From Dickeya chrysanthemi NCPPB 402 (GTDB lineage: Bacteria > Pseudomonadota > Gammaproteobacteria > Enterobacterales > Enterobacteriaceae): 64,000 bases of DNA. Positions 11,449 to 21,412 of the stretch are shown one piece after another. The translations under genes and the position numbers were made by a program. Numbering within the stretch: the first letter of the stretch is position 1; each line of letters begins with the position of its first letter. The stretch covers positions 753,685 to 817,684 of the forward strand of contig NZ_CM001974.1 of assembly GCF_000406105.1 (NCBI RefSeq), in the 5' to 3' direction. A model generated the notes under the pieces. That model saw nothing but the letters and a program-made list of their open reading frames with translations. It ran no database searches and had not been told where the DNA came from.

Positions 11449-12786
11449 ATGGAAGAGAGTGAATTAACGCAGTTTATTGTCAGTTATATCGAAACCCGAA
11501 AGCAGGCCAAGCTGGATGCCTTCGATAAAGCCGCTGATAAGCAGCGGGCGGCGTTAAGCGGCGAAGCGCTGGCCGCAGCGGAAGTGGCGCTTTTGCAGCA
11601 GCGGCGCGAGATAGAACAGGCTTACGAGGCGCGCACCTGGCTGACGGATGCCGCCAGCCGCGCCGGGCAGATTAGCCTGGTGACCCACGCGCTGAAATTC
11701 ACCCACAGTGATGCCAAAGGCAGCAGTGTGTTCAGCACTGAACCTGAAACGGCTACGGATGTGCTCTCTACCGCGTCGCTGGCGCAACCGGCGATTGATG
11801 CGGTCGGCAACGCGGCGGCGCTGGATGTGGCCAAACTGCTGCAAACCGAGCATCAGGGTGATTCGCTGGTGGCGGCGCTACAGCGGGGTGACCACCGCGC
11901 GCTGGAAGCGCTGGCGGAAAACGCAGAGCAGCTTGCACAGTGGCTGGCTGGGTTCGGGCAGGTGTTGAGCGATAAACAACCCAGCTCCCACAAGCTGGCA
12001 AAGCAGATCTATTTTCCGGTGGGTGACGGCGAATACCACTTACTCAGTCCGCTTTATTCCTCTTCGCTGTCGCAGGCGCTGGACCAACGCCTGAACGCGG
12101 TGCGCTTTGCCGAGCAGGCTAAAGCCATCCGCGAGGCCCGGCGACAAAAGCGCTGGCACGATGAAGTTGATGTCAGCTACCCCGGTATTGCGGTGCAGAA
12201 TATGGGCGGCACCAAGCCGCAAAATATTTCCGCGCTTAATTCTGCCCGCAGTGGTCGCTCCTATCTGCTCAGCAGCGCGCCGTCACAGTGGCTCAGCCAA
12301 ATCAAACTGCCGCTGGAGCATGACACCATCTTCCGTGAACGGGGTGAGGTGGATGCACTGACCTACACTGCGCGCCGGGAGATGCAGCAATTCCTGCTCA
12401 GCGTCAAAGAGGTGGAAAACAACCGTGAGATTCGCAACCAGCGCAGGCGTTACCTCGACCGGTTGATCAACGCCCTATTTGACTATGTCGCCACGGTACA
12501 AAACCTGGGCAAGGCGGGTTGGAGCACGTATTCCCAACTGAATTTCCCTCTGCGATTGTGGCTTGACCCAAGGCGCTGTCGGCATGATGACGCTTTTCGC
12601 TATGCACGCGACGGCGGGGACTGGAAAGAACAGGTCGCCCATGAATTTGGCCAATGGCTGAATGCACGATTGCACCACGATAAACTGATTTTCGGCGAGG
12701 TGGAACGCCGCGAGTGGTCAACCGCCGCGCTGTTTAAGCAGCGCCTGCGGGAAACCGAACGCGCGCTGAAGGAGGAACGGGCATGA
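11449..12786 (+). CDS. csy1: Csy1 (Cas8f), large subunit of the type I-F Cascade
   Basis: Binds the 5' handle of the crRNA together with Csy2 and contacts the PAM. It has 445 aa, close to the family norm of about 430-450. The chosen ATG ([15 protein letters not shown]) follows a very strong AGGAGGAGG one base away. Earlier in-frame ATGs at 11431 and 11434 overlap the cas2-3 stop and remain possible. The conserved Cys-poor N-terminus and the central [18 protein letters not shown] stretch support Csy1. The 3' end overlaps csy2 by four bases (ATGA), so translation is coupled. Confidence 0.94.
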   Translation: MEESELTQFIVSYIETRKQAKLDAFDKAADKQRAALSGEALAAAEVALLQQRREIEQAYEARTWLTDAASRAGQISLVTHALKFTHSDAKGSSVFSTEPETATDVLSTASLAQPAIDAVGNAAALDVAKLLQTEHQGDSLVAALQRGDHRALEALAENAEQLAQWLAGFGQVLSDKQPSSHKLAKQIYFPVGDGEYHLLSPLYSSSLSQALDQRLNAVRFAEQAKAIREARRQKRWHDEVDVSYPGIAVQNMGGTKPQNISALNSARSGRSYLLSSAPSQWLSQIKLPLEHDTIFRERGEVDALTYTARREMQQFLLSVKEVENNREIRNQRRRYLDRLINALFDYVATVQNLGKAGWSTYSQLNFPLRLWLDPRRCRHDDAFRYARDGGDWKEQVAHEFGQWLNARLHHDKLIFGEVERREWSTAALFKQRLRETERALKEERA

Positions 12787-13724
12787 GCAGCCTGATGATT
12801 TTGCGGCGTATTCAGGTGGAAAACGCCAACGCCATTGCCGGGCACACCTACGGCTTTCCCGCCATCAGCCATTTTCTCGGCTTTACCCACGCCTTGTCGC
12901 GCCAGTTGCAGGCATCTCACGGTTTGCGGCTGGAAGGCTGCGGTGTGGTGTGCCATCAGTATCAGGTTCATGCTTACGGCAGCGGCTGGAACCGTAGCTT
13001 TGCGCTGACGCGTAACCCGCTGACTAAAGAGGAAAAAACCGCCGCTTTTAACGAAGAGGGGCGAATGCACCTCACCGTGTCGCTGCTTATCGAATGCCAC
13101 GGCATGTTGCCCGGTGAAGACGGGCGTGAGGCGCTTCGCCAGCAGGTGCGGCAACAGGCGCAACAGCAGCGGCTGGCAGGCGGGCTGATTGTGGATATCG
13201 AACAGGTAAGCTTCCACGACATCCCCGCCAGGGGCGCAGCCACCCGCAGCCTGATGCGCCGTTTACTGCCGGGCTTTGTGTTGCTGGACTGCACCTCGCT
13301 GTTGCCGTCGCATCTTGAAACCCTGCAACAGACCAATCCGCAGGCCGACATGCTGGATGCCTGGCTCGATTTCGCCGCCCTGAAATATCAGGCGGTGCGA
13401 TCTTCTGATGATGCGGTGAGCTGGCAACCGCTGCCCAAGCCTGACAGAGGTTATCTGGTGCCGCTGATGACCGGCTACCGCGCCATTTCGCCGTTGTACA
13501 ACCCCGGCGAGGTGGAGAAAACCCGCGACCCGTCCACCCCGTTCTGTTTTGCCGAAGCGATTTACGGCGTTGGTGAGTGGTGCGGCGTGCACCGCATTGA
13601 CGACATCGACCGCCTCTTTTGGCGTTATCACTATCAACACCACACCTACCGCTGCCTGCAAACCGTCAACGACGCAGGCAGCGCAGCAGATGATGATTAC
13701 CCAGAACTTGAATTCAACTACTGA
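12783..13724 (+). CDS. csy2: Csy2 (Cas5f), type I-F Cascade subunit
   Basis: Forms a heterodimer with Csy1 at the 5' end of the crRNA. It has 313 aa, as expected. The N-terminus [20 protein letters not shown] and the [12 protein letters not shown] block are typical of Csy2. The start overlaps the csy1 stop (ATGA). Sixteen bases separate its end from csy3, which has its own ribosome site. Confidence 0.94.
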   Translation: MSSLMILRRIQVENANAIAGHTYGFPAISHFLGFTHALSRQLQASHGLRLEGCGVVCHQYQVHAYGSGWNRSFALTRNPLTKEEKTAAFNEEGRMHLTVSLLIECHGMLPGEDGREALRQQVRQQAQQQRLAGGLIVDIEQVSFHDIPARGAATRSLMRRLLPGFVLLDCTSLLPSHLETLQQTNPQADMLDAWLDFAALKYQAVRSSDDAVSWQPLPKPDRGYLVPLMTGYRAISPLYNPGEVEKTRDPSTPFCFAEAIYGVGEWCGVHRIDDIDRLFWRYHYQHHTYRCLQTVNDAGSAADDDYPELEFNY

Positions 13725-13740
13725 GACAAGGATTGAAACC

Positions 13741-14748
13741 ATGGCAAAAGCAGCAACTACCTTGAAAACCGCATCGGTACTGGCGTTTGAGCGCAAACTG
13801 GCGAATTCCGATGCGCTGATGCTGGCGGGCAACTGGCAGCAGGAGAACTGGCAGCCGGTGGTAATTCAGGAAAAATCGGTACGCGGCACCATCTCCAACC
13901 GGTTAAAAAACGCCATCAGCAGTGACCCGGCCAAGTTGGATGCCGAAATTCAAAAACCCAACCTGCAAACGGTGGATGTGGCGGCGCTGCCGTTTGATGC
14001 CGACACGTTGAAAGTGGCCTTCACCCTGCGGGTGCTGGGTAATCTGGCGCTGCCGTCGGTCTGTAACGATCAGGATTATCAACAGGCGCTGACTGACCTG
14101 ATTAACGGTTACGCCCGCGAGCAGGGCTTTGGCGTGCTCGCGGCACGTTACGCCGAGAATATCGCCAGTGGTCGTTTTTTGTGGCGCAACCGTATCGGCG
14201 CAGAAGCGGTGCAGGTGGTGGTGACGCACGACGATAAGCGCTGGGAATTCAACGGCGAAGACTACTCGCTGCGCCAGTTTAGCCAACCTTCAGACGCACT
14301 GGCCGAATTGGCCCACGCCATTGAGCAGGCGCTGGCGGGCAGCGATTCGGCGTTTTTCCGCGTGGAAGCGCAGGTGAAACTGGGCAACGGGCAGGAGGTG
14401 TTCCCGTCGCAGGAACTGGTGCTGGATGAGCGCGCCCGCAACGGCAAGAGCAAAATTCTGTATCAGGTTAACGGCGTGGCGGCGATGCACTCGCAGAAAA
14501 TCGGCAATGCGCTGCGCACGGTGGATGACTGGCACCCGGAAGCGGCGGAAACCGGGCCGATTGCGGTTGAACCCTATGGCTCCGTCACCAGCCGTGGCCG
14601 TGCGTATCGCCAGCCGAAAGACAAGATGGATTTTTACACCCTGCTGGATAACTGGGTGATCAAGGGCAACGTGCCGGAGGTGGCGCAGCAGCACTACGTG
14701 ATCGCCACACTGATTCGCGGCGGGGTGTTCGGCGAGAAAGGCGAGTAA
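13741..14748 (+). CDS. csy3: Csy3 (Cas7f), type I-F Cascade backbone subunit
   Basis: Six copies coat the crRNA spacer in the Csy complex. It has 335 aa, the usual size. The start ATG at 13741 follows AAGGATTG; a longer in-frame reading back to 13549 lies inside csy2 and is rejected. Family stretches include [20 protein letters not shown] near the N-terminus, [14 protein letters not shown] in the middle and the C-terminal [20 protein letters not shown]. It precedes cas6f by four bases. A candidate pseudoknot or spacer was not sought here. Confidence 0.95.
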   Translation: MAKAATTLKTASVLAFERKLANSDALMLAGNWQQENWQPVVIQEKSVRGTISNRLKNAISSDPAKLDAEIQKPNLQTVDVAALPFDADTLKVAFTLRVLGNLALPSVCNDQDYQQALTDLINGYAREQGFGVLAARYAENIASGRFLWRNRIGAEAVQVVVTHDDKRWEFNGEDYSLRQFSQPSDALAELAHAIEQALAGSDSAFFRVEAQVKLGNGQEVFPSQELVLDERARNGKSKILYQVNGVAAMHSQKIGNALRTVDDWHPEAAETGPIAVEPYGSVTSRGRAYRQPKDKMDFYTLLDNWVIKGNVPEVAQQHYVIATLIRGGVFGEKGE

Positions 14749-14752
14749 CCCT

Positions 14753-15307
14753 ATGGATCACTATATCGAGATTCGGGTGTTGCCTGATCTGGAGTTCAGC
14801 GCGGTGCAGTTGCTGAGCGCGCTGTTCGCCAAGTTGCACCGGACGCTGGGGCAGCGTGCGACCGGCGATATTGGCGTGAGCTTTCCGGATGCGGGCAAAA
14901 CGCTGGGGGAACGGCTGCGGTTGCACGGCAGCGTGCAGGCACTGACGGCACTGGAACAAACCGGCTGGCGCACAGGGCTGCGCGACTATAGCACCATCAC
15001 CGATGTATTAACGGTGCCAACGGGTGCGCAGTACCGCACCGTGCGCCGGGTGCAGGTAAAAAGCAGCGCTGAACGCCTGCGCCGCCGGGCGGTGAGTAAA
15101 GGCCGAATGACTGCGGATGAAGCCGCCGCCCGCATTCCCTATGCGGCGGAAAAACGCACCTCGCTGCCGTATCTGCCGCTGCGCAGCCTTTCCAGCGGAC
15201 AAACGTTTTTACTGTTTGTCGAGCACGGCCCGTTGCAGGAGAAACCAGTCGCCGGGGTGTTCTCCAGCTACGGCTTAAGCGCCATCGCCACCATCCCGTG
15301 GTTTTGA
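14753..15307 (+). CDS. cas6f: Cas6f (Csy4), crRNA-processing endoribonuclease
   Basis: Cuts the repeat hairpin and stays bound to the 3' end of the crRNA. It has 184 aa. The catalytic pair of P. aeruginosa Csy4 is conserved at the same numbering: H29 (KLHRTLG) and S148 (SSGQTF). The arginine-rich helix that enters the hairpin major groove is visible at about 102-117 ([15 protein letters not shown]). The last gene of the cas operon, it ends at the start of leader 2. Because the arrays differ only in the hairpin loop, one Cas6f should handle all three. Confidence 0.96.
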   Translation: MDHYIEIRVLPDLEFSAVQLLSALFAKLHRTLGQRATGDIGVSFPDAGKTLGERLRLHGSVQALTALEQTGWRTGLRDYSTITDVLTVPTGAQYRTVRRVQVKSSAERLRRRAVSKGRMTADEAAARIPYAAEKRTSLPYLPLRSLSSGQTFLLFVEHGPLQEKPVAGVFSSYGLSAIATIPWF

Positions 15308-15436
15308 CCCTTTTTTTGCGGCCAGTTGTAACGTATTGATTTTTAATACCGCAATCTGGCCGCCAGAAAAAAGGGTTTTTCCGGGAAAACGGCTATTTCT
15401 CTTTAACAATCAGGTGATAAGCGATTATTCGCTACA
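15307..15436 (+). promoter_or_regulatory. Leader of CRISPR array 2
   Basis: Starts immediately at the cas6f stop. It has ACCCTTTTTTT (15307-15317), the perfect reversed IHF consensus TAACGTATTGATT (15329-15341), the inverted partner AAAAAAGGGT (15367-15376), and a repeat-proximal stretch ATAAGCGATTATTCGCTACA. Aligned with leader 3, almost the whole region is conserved. Confidence 0.8.
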
Positions 15437-16423
15437 GTTCACTGCCGCGTAGGCAGCTTAGAAATGTGCGCAGCGCAGTGAAAACGCTCATACCGGGTTC
15501 ACTGCCGCGTAGGCAGCTTAGAAATGATCGGCCTGCGACCGCAATCAATGAAATGCGTTCACTGCCGCGTAGGCAGCTTAGAAACGGTTGGCGCACATCC
15601 TGAAATGATTACTGGAGTTCACTGCCGCGTAGGCAGCTTAGAAATGGGAAATGAACTGAGTGAACAGGTTACCCAGGTTCACTGCCGCGTAGGCAGCTTA
15701 GAAAGCCTGGCAGGCGTACGAAGTTCCAGACTGTGCGTTCACTGCCGCGTAGGCAGCTTAGAAATATCTCAGCGCCAGCGATGGCGCCTAACGGGCGTTC
15801 ACTGCCGCGTAGGCAGCTTAGAAATCCAGCACGAAAGCTGATTGTGAATTCTAGCTGTTCACTGCCGCGTAGGCAGCTTAGAAACGTTACTATTGTCAGA
15901 TGTCCCGTACCCCAGCGTTCACTGCCGCGTAGGCAGCTTAGAAATTCGCTTCGAGCCTGATTTATTGCTGCTGTAAGTTCACTGCCGCGTAGGCAGCTTA
16001 GAAAAGCTCTTCGTCATACACCGGAACATCGCCGACGTTCACTGCCGAGTAGGCAGCTTAGAAAGCGCGTCTATCCGCGCCGCTGGTCGTAATGGTGTTC
16101 ACTGCCGAGTAGGCAGCTTAGAAACGCTACACGATGATGCCATGGATCACGAACTGGTTCACTGCCGAGTAGGCAGCTTAGAAAAAAACGTTCCCAGAAA
16201 TGACTGTCTATCCATGGTTCACTGCCGAGTAGGCAGCTTAGAAATATTCAAACACCGGTATTGCTGCTGACCAGAAGTTCACTGCCGAGTAGGCAGCTTA
16301 GAAACAAGGCATCTACGCGAACACGAATGTTTCCATGTTCACTGCCGCATAGGCAGCTTAGAAATTACGCGGAGAGCTGGTCGTAGCACCGCCGGATTCA
16401 CTGCCGCACAGGCAGCGGTTGAC
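15437..16423 (+). CRISPR. CRISPR array 2, type I-F, 16 repeats plus a degenerate terminal repeat
   Basis: 28-bp repeats every 60 bp from 15437 to 16364, then a decayed repeat at 16396-16423 (GATTCACTGCCGCACAGGCAG...) after a 31-bp spacer. The ten leader-proximal repeats have the hairpin loop GCGTA, the next five (16037-16304) have GAGTA as in array 1, and the sixteenth has GCATA. The older end therefore carries the array-1 variant. The orientation follows from the leader on the left and the decayed end on the right. Confidence 0.98.
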
Positions 16424-16439
16424 GGGGTTACTGGCGTTA

Positions 16440-16649
16440 AAACTACGCTGAGGTGGGCGACTTCGCCGGATGCACGGCATGGATGCCGTGCAAGCCCATT
16501 CCGCGTCTGACAAAAACGCCGGGAGCGTTTTTGAACAGCGTTTACGCTGGCCCGAAGGGCGAGCCCCAGGGATGGGGCGAGTAAACGCGTAATGGGCGGT
16601 CCGAACAGCGAAGGCGAACGCCGAAGGCACCGCGTCAGCGGCGTAGTTT
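16440..16649. repeat. 210-bp foldable element at the trailer end of array 2
   Basis: Bounded by AAACTACGC (16440-16448) and its inverse GCGTAGTTT (16641-16649). Inside are a series of perfect hairpins: TGCACGGCAT-GG-ATGCCGTGCA (16471-16492), CAAAAACGC-CGGGA-GCGTTTTTG (16511-16533), CAGCGT-TT-ACGCTG (16536-16549), GCCC-GAA-GGGC (16550-16560) and GCCCCA..TGGGGC (16563-16578). The GCCCATT and AATGGGC flanks can close the group. The last four hairpins match, in order and loop sequence, the module inserted in the ERIC copy at 53943. No protein gene is visible. Confidence 0.6.
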
Positions 16650-16750
16650 AGCCATCAAGCCAGAGGTCAAGGAGAGGTGGCGCTTGCACCTCTCCTTGTC
16701 GTGCGTGCGATGATGTAGCAAAGAAGCGACACGGTTTATCCCGCACGAAA
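16640..16750 (+). repeat. Left arm of a 111-bp inverted repeat between arrays 2 and 3
   Basis: The first 74 bases are almost identical (one mismatch) to the reverse complement of 21328-21401, and the last 14 (TATCCCGCACGAAA) also match 21291-21304; the middle differs. It contains a strong hairpin, AAGGAGAGGTG-GCGCTTG-CACCTCTCCTT. It begins inside the foldable element. Confidence 0.85.
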
Positions 16751-16836
16751 TGAACCACCGCCCTCTCATACATTCGACAAACGTATTTGTCAGCCATACC
16801 CCGGCTGTGTGTCAACAGCCTTATTCCCGCGCAGGA

Positions 16837-16869
16837 ATAAAAAATCCCCCAACCGTTACCGGCTGGGGG
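16837..16869 (-). terminator. Rho-independent terminator of tyrB
   Basis: On the minus strand, CCCCCAGCCG-GTAA-CGGTTGGGGG with a ten-pair stem (one G-T pair) and then ATTTTTTATT. It lies 31 bases after the tyrB stop. Confidence 0.85.
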
Positions 16870-16899
16870 AAAGGGCGTAAAAAAAGTGAAAGGAATAAC

Positions 16900-18093
16900 T
16901 TACTGTACGGCGGCGAAGGCAGCGGCGACGCGCTGTACGTTGTGGTGGTTTAACCCGGCGATGCAGACACGGCCGCTGGCGATCAGATACACGCCGAACT
17001 CTTCCCGCAGGCGGTCTACCTGCGCGGCGCTAAAACCGGTGTAGCTGAACATGCCGCGCTGGGTCAGCAGGTAGTCGAAGTTGCGGCCCGGCAAGGCTTT
17101 TTTCAGCTCGTCCACCAGTGTCTGGCGCATTTCATGAATACGCAGGCGCATCGCTTCCACTTCTGCGTGCCAGTTGGCGTTGAGCGTGCCGTCGTTCAGC
17201 ACGCGTGAGACCACCTGCGCGCCGAAGTTCGGCGGGCTGGAGTAGTTGCGGCGCACGGTGGCTTTCAACTGGCCCAGCACCCGGCCGGCGGCGTCCTGAT
17301 CTTCACACACGACGGACAACCCGCCGACGCGCTCGCCATACAGCGAGAAAATTTTGGAAAACGAGTTGCTGACCAGCGCGGGCAGGCCGGCACCGGCGAT
17401 GGCGCGAATGGCGTAGGCATCGTCGTCCATGCCGCCGCCAAAGCCCTGATAGGCGATATCAAGAAACGGCACCAGCTCGCCTTTGATCAACACTTCGATA
17501 ACCCTGTCCCACTCGGCGTGAGTCAGGTCTGAGCCGGTCGGGTTGTGGCAGCACGGGTGCAGCAGCACGATGCTGCGCGGCGGCAGCTGTTTCAGCGCGC
17601 TTATCATCGCGTCCACGTTCACGCCCAGCGTGTCGGCGTCAAAATAGGGGTAGGTATGCACCTGAAAACCGGCGCCGGAGAAAATGGCGATGTGGTTTTC
17701 CCAGGTCGGGTCGCTGACCCAGACTTCGGAATCCGGAAAATAGCGTTTGAGGAAATCCGCACCCACTTTCAGCGCACCGGAACCGCCCAGCGTCTGGATG
17801 GTGGCGACGCGTTGTGCGGTAAGCGCCGGGTGGTGCTCGCCGAACAGCAGCGTCTGCACCGCGCTGCGGTAAGGCGCCAGACCTTCCATCGGCAGGTAGA
17901 CCGAGGCGTGTTGCGGCTCGGCCTGCAACTGGGTTTCTGCGGCACTGACCGCCTGCAACTGAGGAATGACGCCCTGCCCGTCGTAATACAACCCGATGCT
18001 GAGGTTCACTTTATCAGTACGGGGGTCCTGCTTGAACTTCTCCATCAGGGACAGGATAGGGTCGCCAGCATAGGCGTCGACATTCTGGAACAC
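16900..18093 (-). CDS. tyrB: TyrB, aromatic amino acid aminotransferase
   Basis: PLP enzyme transferring amino groups to phenylpyruvate, 4-hydroxyphenylpyruvate and related keto acids. The sequence follows E. coli TyrB closely, including [44 protein letters not shown], the PLP lysine in [17 protein letters not shown], and [15 protein letters not shown]. With the GTG at 18093 the protein has 397 aa, equal to E. coli, and a GGAG lies 10 bases upstream. A GTG three codons earlier sits too close to that site. In E. coli tyrB lies next to alr-dnaB; here it is separated from alr by aroP, array 3 and pheC. Its orientation relative to alr may reflect inversion between the repeat arms. Confidence 0.95.
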   Translation of the reverse strand: MFQNVDAYAGDPILSLMEKFKQDPRTDKVNLSIGLYYDGQGVIPQLQAVSAAETQLQAEPQHASVYLPMEGLAPYRSAVQTLLFGEHHPALTAQRVATIQTLGGSGALKVGADFLKRYFPDSEVWVSDPTWENHIAIFSGAGFQVHTYPYFDADTLGVNVDAMISALKQLPPRSIVLLHPCCHNPTGSDLTHAEWDRVIEVLIKGELVPFLDIAYQGFGGGMDDDAYAIRAIAGAGLPALVSNSFSKIFSLYGERVGGLSVVCEDQDAAGRVLGQLKATVRRNYSSPPNFGAQVVSRVLNDGTLNANWHAEVEAMRLRIHEMRQTLVDELKKALPGRNFDYLLTQRGMFSYTGFSAAQVDRLREEFGVYLIASGRVCIAGLNHHNVQRVAAAFAAVQ

Positions 18094-18133
18094 GTTGGTC
18101 ACTCTCCTCAGGTATAAAAAGTCAGGCTGTTCG

Positions 18134-18748
18134 CTAGGCGGTATAACGGCCAGGGCGATGATTCATAGCGATAATCAGATTCAGCGCCGCCGCACCCAGT
18201 ACCGAGGCGATCAGCATCGGTATGCTTACCACGAACAGGGAAGTCAGCACAATGCTCACGTCTACCGCCATCTGGAATTTTCCGGCGCGGATTCCACTTT
18301 TGTCTTGTAAATAGAGCGCCAGAATGTTCACCCCGCCCAGGCTGGCGCGGTGGCGGAACAGTACGATAAACCCCAGCCCCATGATCAGGTTGCCGAACAG
18401 CGTGGCGTAAATCGGTTGCAGGTGATCAAAGTGGATAAAAAGCGGGTGCAGGTCGGAAAACAGCGAAACCAGCGCCACCGCGCAGAACGTTTTGAGGGTG
18501 AACTGCCAGCCCATACGCCGAATGGCGAGGTAATAAAACGGCAGATTCAGCAGAAAGAACGCGGTGCCGAACGAGATATGGGTCGCGTAGTGCAGCAGGA
18601 AAGCCATCCCGGCGGTACCGCCGGTCAGCGCGCCCGCCTGGCGCAGCAGAATCACCCCGAAAGAGACCATTAGGGTGCCGATAAGCAGCGCCAGAACGTC
18701 TTCCAGCAGTGTGTGTGAAACGGGTGGTGGTGTAATGACGTTATCCAT
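18134..18748 (-). CDS. YitT family membrane protein (DUF161)
   Basis: Predicted inner-membrane protein of 204 aa with about five or six hydrophobic segments. The stretch [20 protein letters not shown] followed by [12 protein letters not shown], and later [20 protein letters not shown], are characteristic of YitT proteins, with glycine-rich GGTAG and GGVNI loops. Function is unknown in the family. The ATG at 18748 gives the standard length; an upstream in-frame extension (to 18814) has no family support. It lies 40 bases upstream of tyrB on the same strand and may be cotranscribed with it. An Lrp-type regulator gene lies upstream on the same strand, with direct repeats in the gap that could be its operator. 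Confidence 0.82.
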   Translation of the reverse strand: MDNVITPPPVSHTLLEDVLALLIGTLMVSFGVILLRQAGALTGGTAGMAFLLHYATHISFGTAFFLLNLPFYYLAIRRMGWQFTLKTFCAVALVSLFSDLHPLFIHFDHLQPIYATLFGNLIMGLGFIVLFRHRASLGGVNILALYLQDKSGIRAGKFQMAVDVSIVLTSLFVVSIPMLIASVLGAAALNLIIAMNHRPGRYTA

Positions 18749-18892
18749 GGAAACGTGCCTGATAAAAGAAGGAAACCCTGTCTTTTCAAGCAAAAAGCAC
18801 ACCAGTTGCCGCACCCGGTCGGGCGTGTCGTTGTTTTTTTAGGCGAAAAAAGCCTTAACGTATTGAAAGCACTGAATGAAAATTTTTGCACG

Positions 18893-18933
18893 TATTGTGC
18901 GTATTGTGTGTGGTTTTCGTAATTATTGTGCGT
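18893..18933. promoter_or_regulatory. Three direct TATTGTGYGT repeats upstream of the yitT-like gene
   Basis: TATTGTGCGT at 18893-18902 and 18924-18933 and TATTGTGTGT at 18902-18911. Start spacings are 9 and 22 bases. They lie about 145-185 bases upstream of the YitT gene and next to the end of the Lrp-type gene. A tandem array suits an oligomeric Lrp-type regulator, but this is inference. Confidence 0.4.
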
Positions 18934-18998
18934 GATTTTGGTTTTTCATGCGGGAATCGTGTTTTCCTGCACCGAAATGAAGCAACCTGTGCACCGAA

Positions 18999-19475
18999 TT
19001 AGAGCGGAGAGACGGGCGGCGCCATTAATCCGTTCTCTTTCAGCCGGTTGAGCACTACCGAGGTTTTCAGGTGCGCCACGCTTTTGTTACGTGCCAGAAT
19101 TTCGCTGATCAGCGCGCTCAGGCCGGGCAAGTCCGCCACTGCGACCTTGAGCATGTAATCCGCGTCGCCGGTGGTTTTGTAGGCATCGATAATCGCGTCG
19201 ACTTCGCCCAGCATTTGGTGAAAGCTGTCTACGCATTCCTGGGTGTGATTGATCAGCCGTACTTCAATCAACCCCATCAACTCCAGCCCCACCGCATCCG
19301 GCGCCAGCCGGGCGTGATACCCGAGGATCAGTTGCGCCTGCTCAAGGGCAATGCGACGACGAGAGCACTGGGATGCAGACAACCCAACCAGATCGCTGAG
19401 TTCCTGATTGGTCAGGCGTCCGTTTGCCTGCAGCAGTGTGAGGATCTTCAAATCAAAATCATCAATGTTGTACAT
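18999..19475 (-). CDS. Lrp/AsnC family transcriptional regulator
   Basis: 158 aa with an N-terminal helix-turn-helix (DFDLKILTLLQANGRLTNQE...LSASQCSRRRIALEQAQLI) and a C-terminal RAM amino acid-sensing domain (GDADYMLKVAVADLPGLSALI). It differs from Lrp itself, so it is a specific local regulator. Next to yitT-tyrB and divergent from aroP, it could respond to an aromatic amino acid (inference). The 373-base gap to aroP gives room for regulation of both genes. Confidence 0.9.
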   Translation of the reverse strand: MYNIDDFDLKILTLLQANGRLTNQELSDLVGLSASQCSRRRIALEQAQLILGYHARLAPDAVGLELMGLIEVRLINHTQECVDSFHQMLGEVDAIIDAYKTTGDADYMLKVAVADLPGLSALISEILARNKSVAHLKTSVVLNRLKENGLMAPPVSPL

Positions 19476-19734
19476 AACCCTGCCTTGCCAGAAGTACCAA
19501 ACCTACAGACTAGCAGCTTTTTTCACTGCCGGAAGTTCGTTGTTTGGCATCGTGATGCTACCAGCCTGTTTTTCCGCCGGCGGCGTTGCACCGCCTTGGT
19601 TCATTATTGTGTATCTCCGGCTGATTTTTTGTGGATTACATGCAGGTTTTTAATGTTTCTTGCGCTGGATGAATGTCATCGCCGGTTTGCTGCAAGAAAT
19701 GTGAATTTAATGTTTTTTCAAAACCGATTCAGTT

Positions 19735-19752
19735 TGTTAAGTACTGTAAACA
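19735..19752. promoter_or_regulatory. Possible TyrR box upstream of aroP
   Basis: TGTTAA-N6-TAAACA resembles the TyrR consensus TGTAAA-N6-TTTACA (9 of 12 specified bases). E. coli aroP is repressed by TyrR. The distance to the aroP start is about 97 bases. The remaining 19476-19848 gap shows no gene. Confidence 0.35.
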
Positions 19753-19848
19753 GGCGAGACCGGCAGCGGTGGCGCTAGTTGGCCTGATAATTGCTCGGAA
19801 TGAGGTGACATAAAATATATTCACCCACTTTCTGGGGAGACAGGGCAA

Positions 19849-21222
19849 ATGGGCACACAACAACACAGCCAGCTCAAACGCGGGCTGAAAAATCGCCATA
19901 TCCAACTGATTGCGCTGGGCGGAGCGGTAGGAACCGGGTTGTTTCTTGGTATTGCACAGACGATTCGCATGGCGGGGCCGTCGGTGCTGTTGGGGTACGC
20001 CATCGCCGGCGTGATTGCGTTTTTTATTATGCGCCAACTGGGCGAAATGGTGGTGGAGGAGCCGGTGGCCGGTTCATTCAGCCATTTCGCCAATGAATAC
20101 TGGGGCAATTTCGCCGGGTTTATGTCCGGCTGGAATTACTGGGTGCTGTATGTGCTGGTGAGCATGGCGGAACTGAGCGCGGTGGGCATCTACATTCAGT
20201 ATTGGTGGCCGGAAGTGCCGGCCTGGGTCTCGGCGGCGGTGTTTTTTGTCGCCATTAATGCCATCAACCTGACTAATGTGAAGGTCTACGGCGAGCTGGA
20301 GTTCTGGTTTTCCATCATCAAGGTGGCGGCGATTATCGGCATGATCGTGTTCGGCGGCTATCTGCTGCTGAGCGGCAACGGCGGGCCGGACGCCAACGTC
20401 GCCAACCTGTGGCAGCACGGCGGTTTCTTCCCGAACGGTATTAGCGGCATGGTGATGGCGATGGCGGTGATCATGTTCTCCTTCGGCGGGCTGGAACTGG
20501 TGGGGATCACCGCGGCCGAGGCGGACGACCCGCACAGGAGCATTCCTCGCGCCACTAATCAGGTGATTTATCGCATCCTGCTGTTTTATGTCGGTGCGCT
20601 GGCGGTGCTGCTGTCGCTGTATCCGTGGCAGAAAGTGGTGGAGGGCGGCAGCCCGTTTGTGCTGATTTTCCACGCACTGGATAGCAATCTGGTGGCGAAC
20701 GTGCTGAATCTGGTGGTGCTCTCCGCTGCGTTGTCGGTGTACAACAGTTGTGTGTATTGCAACAGCCGGATGCTGTTCGGGCTGGCGCGGCAAGGCAATG
20801 CGCCGCGCGCGCTGCTCACGGTCAACCGCCGCGGCATTCCGCTGGTGTCGCTCGGCGTTTCTGCGCTGGCGACGGCGCTGTGCGTGCTGCTCAACTACCT
20901 GATGCCGGGCAAAGCGTTTGAACTGTTGATGGCGTTGGTGGTGTCTGCACTGGTGATCAACTGGGCGATGATCAGCATTACCCATTTGAAATTCCGTCAG
21001 GCGAAGCAGCGTGCGCATCAGGAAACCCGCTTCAAAAGCCTGGGCTACCCGCTGACCAACATTCTGTGCCTGCTGTTTCTGGCCGGGATTCTGGTGATCA
21101 TGGCGATGACGCCGGGCATTCAGATCTCCGTGTGGCTGATTCCGTTCTGGCTGCTGGCGTTGGGCGCGGGTTATGCCATCAAAAAGCGCAAAGGGGCGCA
21201 GTCGGTACTGGCGGCGGAATAG
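19849..21222 (+). CDS. aroP: AroP, aromatic amino acid permease
   Basis: Inner-membrane proton symporter for Phe, Tyr and Trp of the APC family. It has 457 aa with about 12 membrane segments. Closely matching E. coli AroP stretches include QLKRGLKNRHIQLIALGGAV, GEMVVEEPVAGSFSHFA, FSFGGLELVGITAAEAD, and SVYNSCVYCNSRMLFGLA. The related PheP is a possible alternative but the match is better to AroP. The ATG follows GGGGAGACAGGGC. It lies inside the segment bounded by CRISPR arrays 2 and 3, with tyrB, and close to the pheC-like gene: three aromatic amino acid functions within about 6 kb. Confidence 0.9.
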   Translation: MGTQQHSQLKRGLKNRHIQLIALGGAVGTGLFLGIAQTIRMAGPSVLLGYAIAGVIAFFIMRQLGEMVVEEPVAGSFSHFANEYWGNFAGFMSGWNYWVLYVLVSMAELSAVGIYIQYWWPEVPAWVSAAVFFVAINAINLTNVKVYGELEFWFSIIKVAAIIGMIVFGGYLLLSGNGGPDANVANLWQHGGFFPNGISGMVMAMAVIMFSFGGLELVGITAAEADDPHRSIPRATNQVIYRILLFYVGALAVLLSLYPWQKVVEGGSPFVLIFHALDSNLVANVLNLVVLSAALSVYNSCVYCNSRMLFGLARQGNAPRALLTVNRRGIPLVSLGVSALATALCVLLNYLMPGKAFELLMALVVSALVINWAMISITHLKFRQAKQRAHQETRFKSLGYPLTNILCLLFLAGILVIMAMTPGIQISVWLIPFWLLALGAGYAIKKRKGAQSVLAAE

Positions 21223-21290
21223 TGTTTTCGGGCTGTTGGCAAACAGCAAGGATTTTGCTGCGGCCTGATTTATGTTGGGGCGGTGAGCGG

Positions 21291-21401
21291 TTTCGTGCGG
21301 GATAGGCAATCGCGTATCTCTACTATTTCATCGCACGCACGACAAGGAGAGGTGCAAGCGCCACCTCTCCTTGACCACTGGCTTGATGGCTAAACTACGC
21401 C
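21291..21401 (-). repeat. Right arm of the 111-bp inverted repeat
   Basis: Reverse-complement partner of 16640-16750, same length, with the same internal 11-bp-stem hairpin. It ends 11 bases before the terminal repeat of array 3, so both arms sit on the trailer side of an array. Confidence 0.85.
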
Positions 21402-21412
21402 GCCGACACCCT

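Noticed and set aside
13549..13740. Longer csy3 start overlapping csy2
   Set aside because: The ATG at 13741 has a ribosome site and gives the family length.
20074..21309. 411-codon frame opposite aroP
   Set aside because: Same kind of shadow frame; Gln/His/Arg-rich and no family features.
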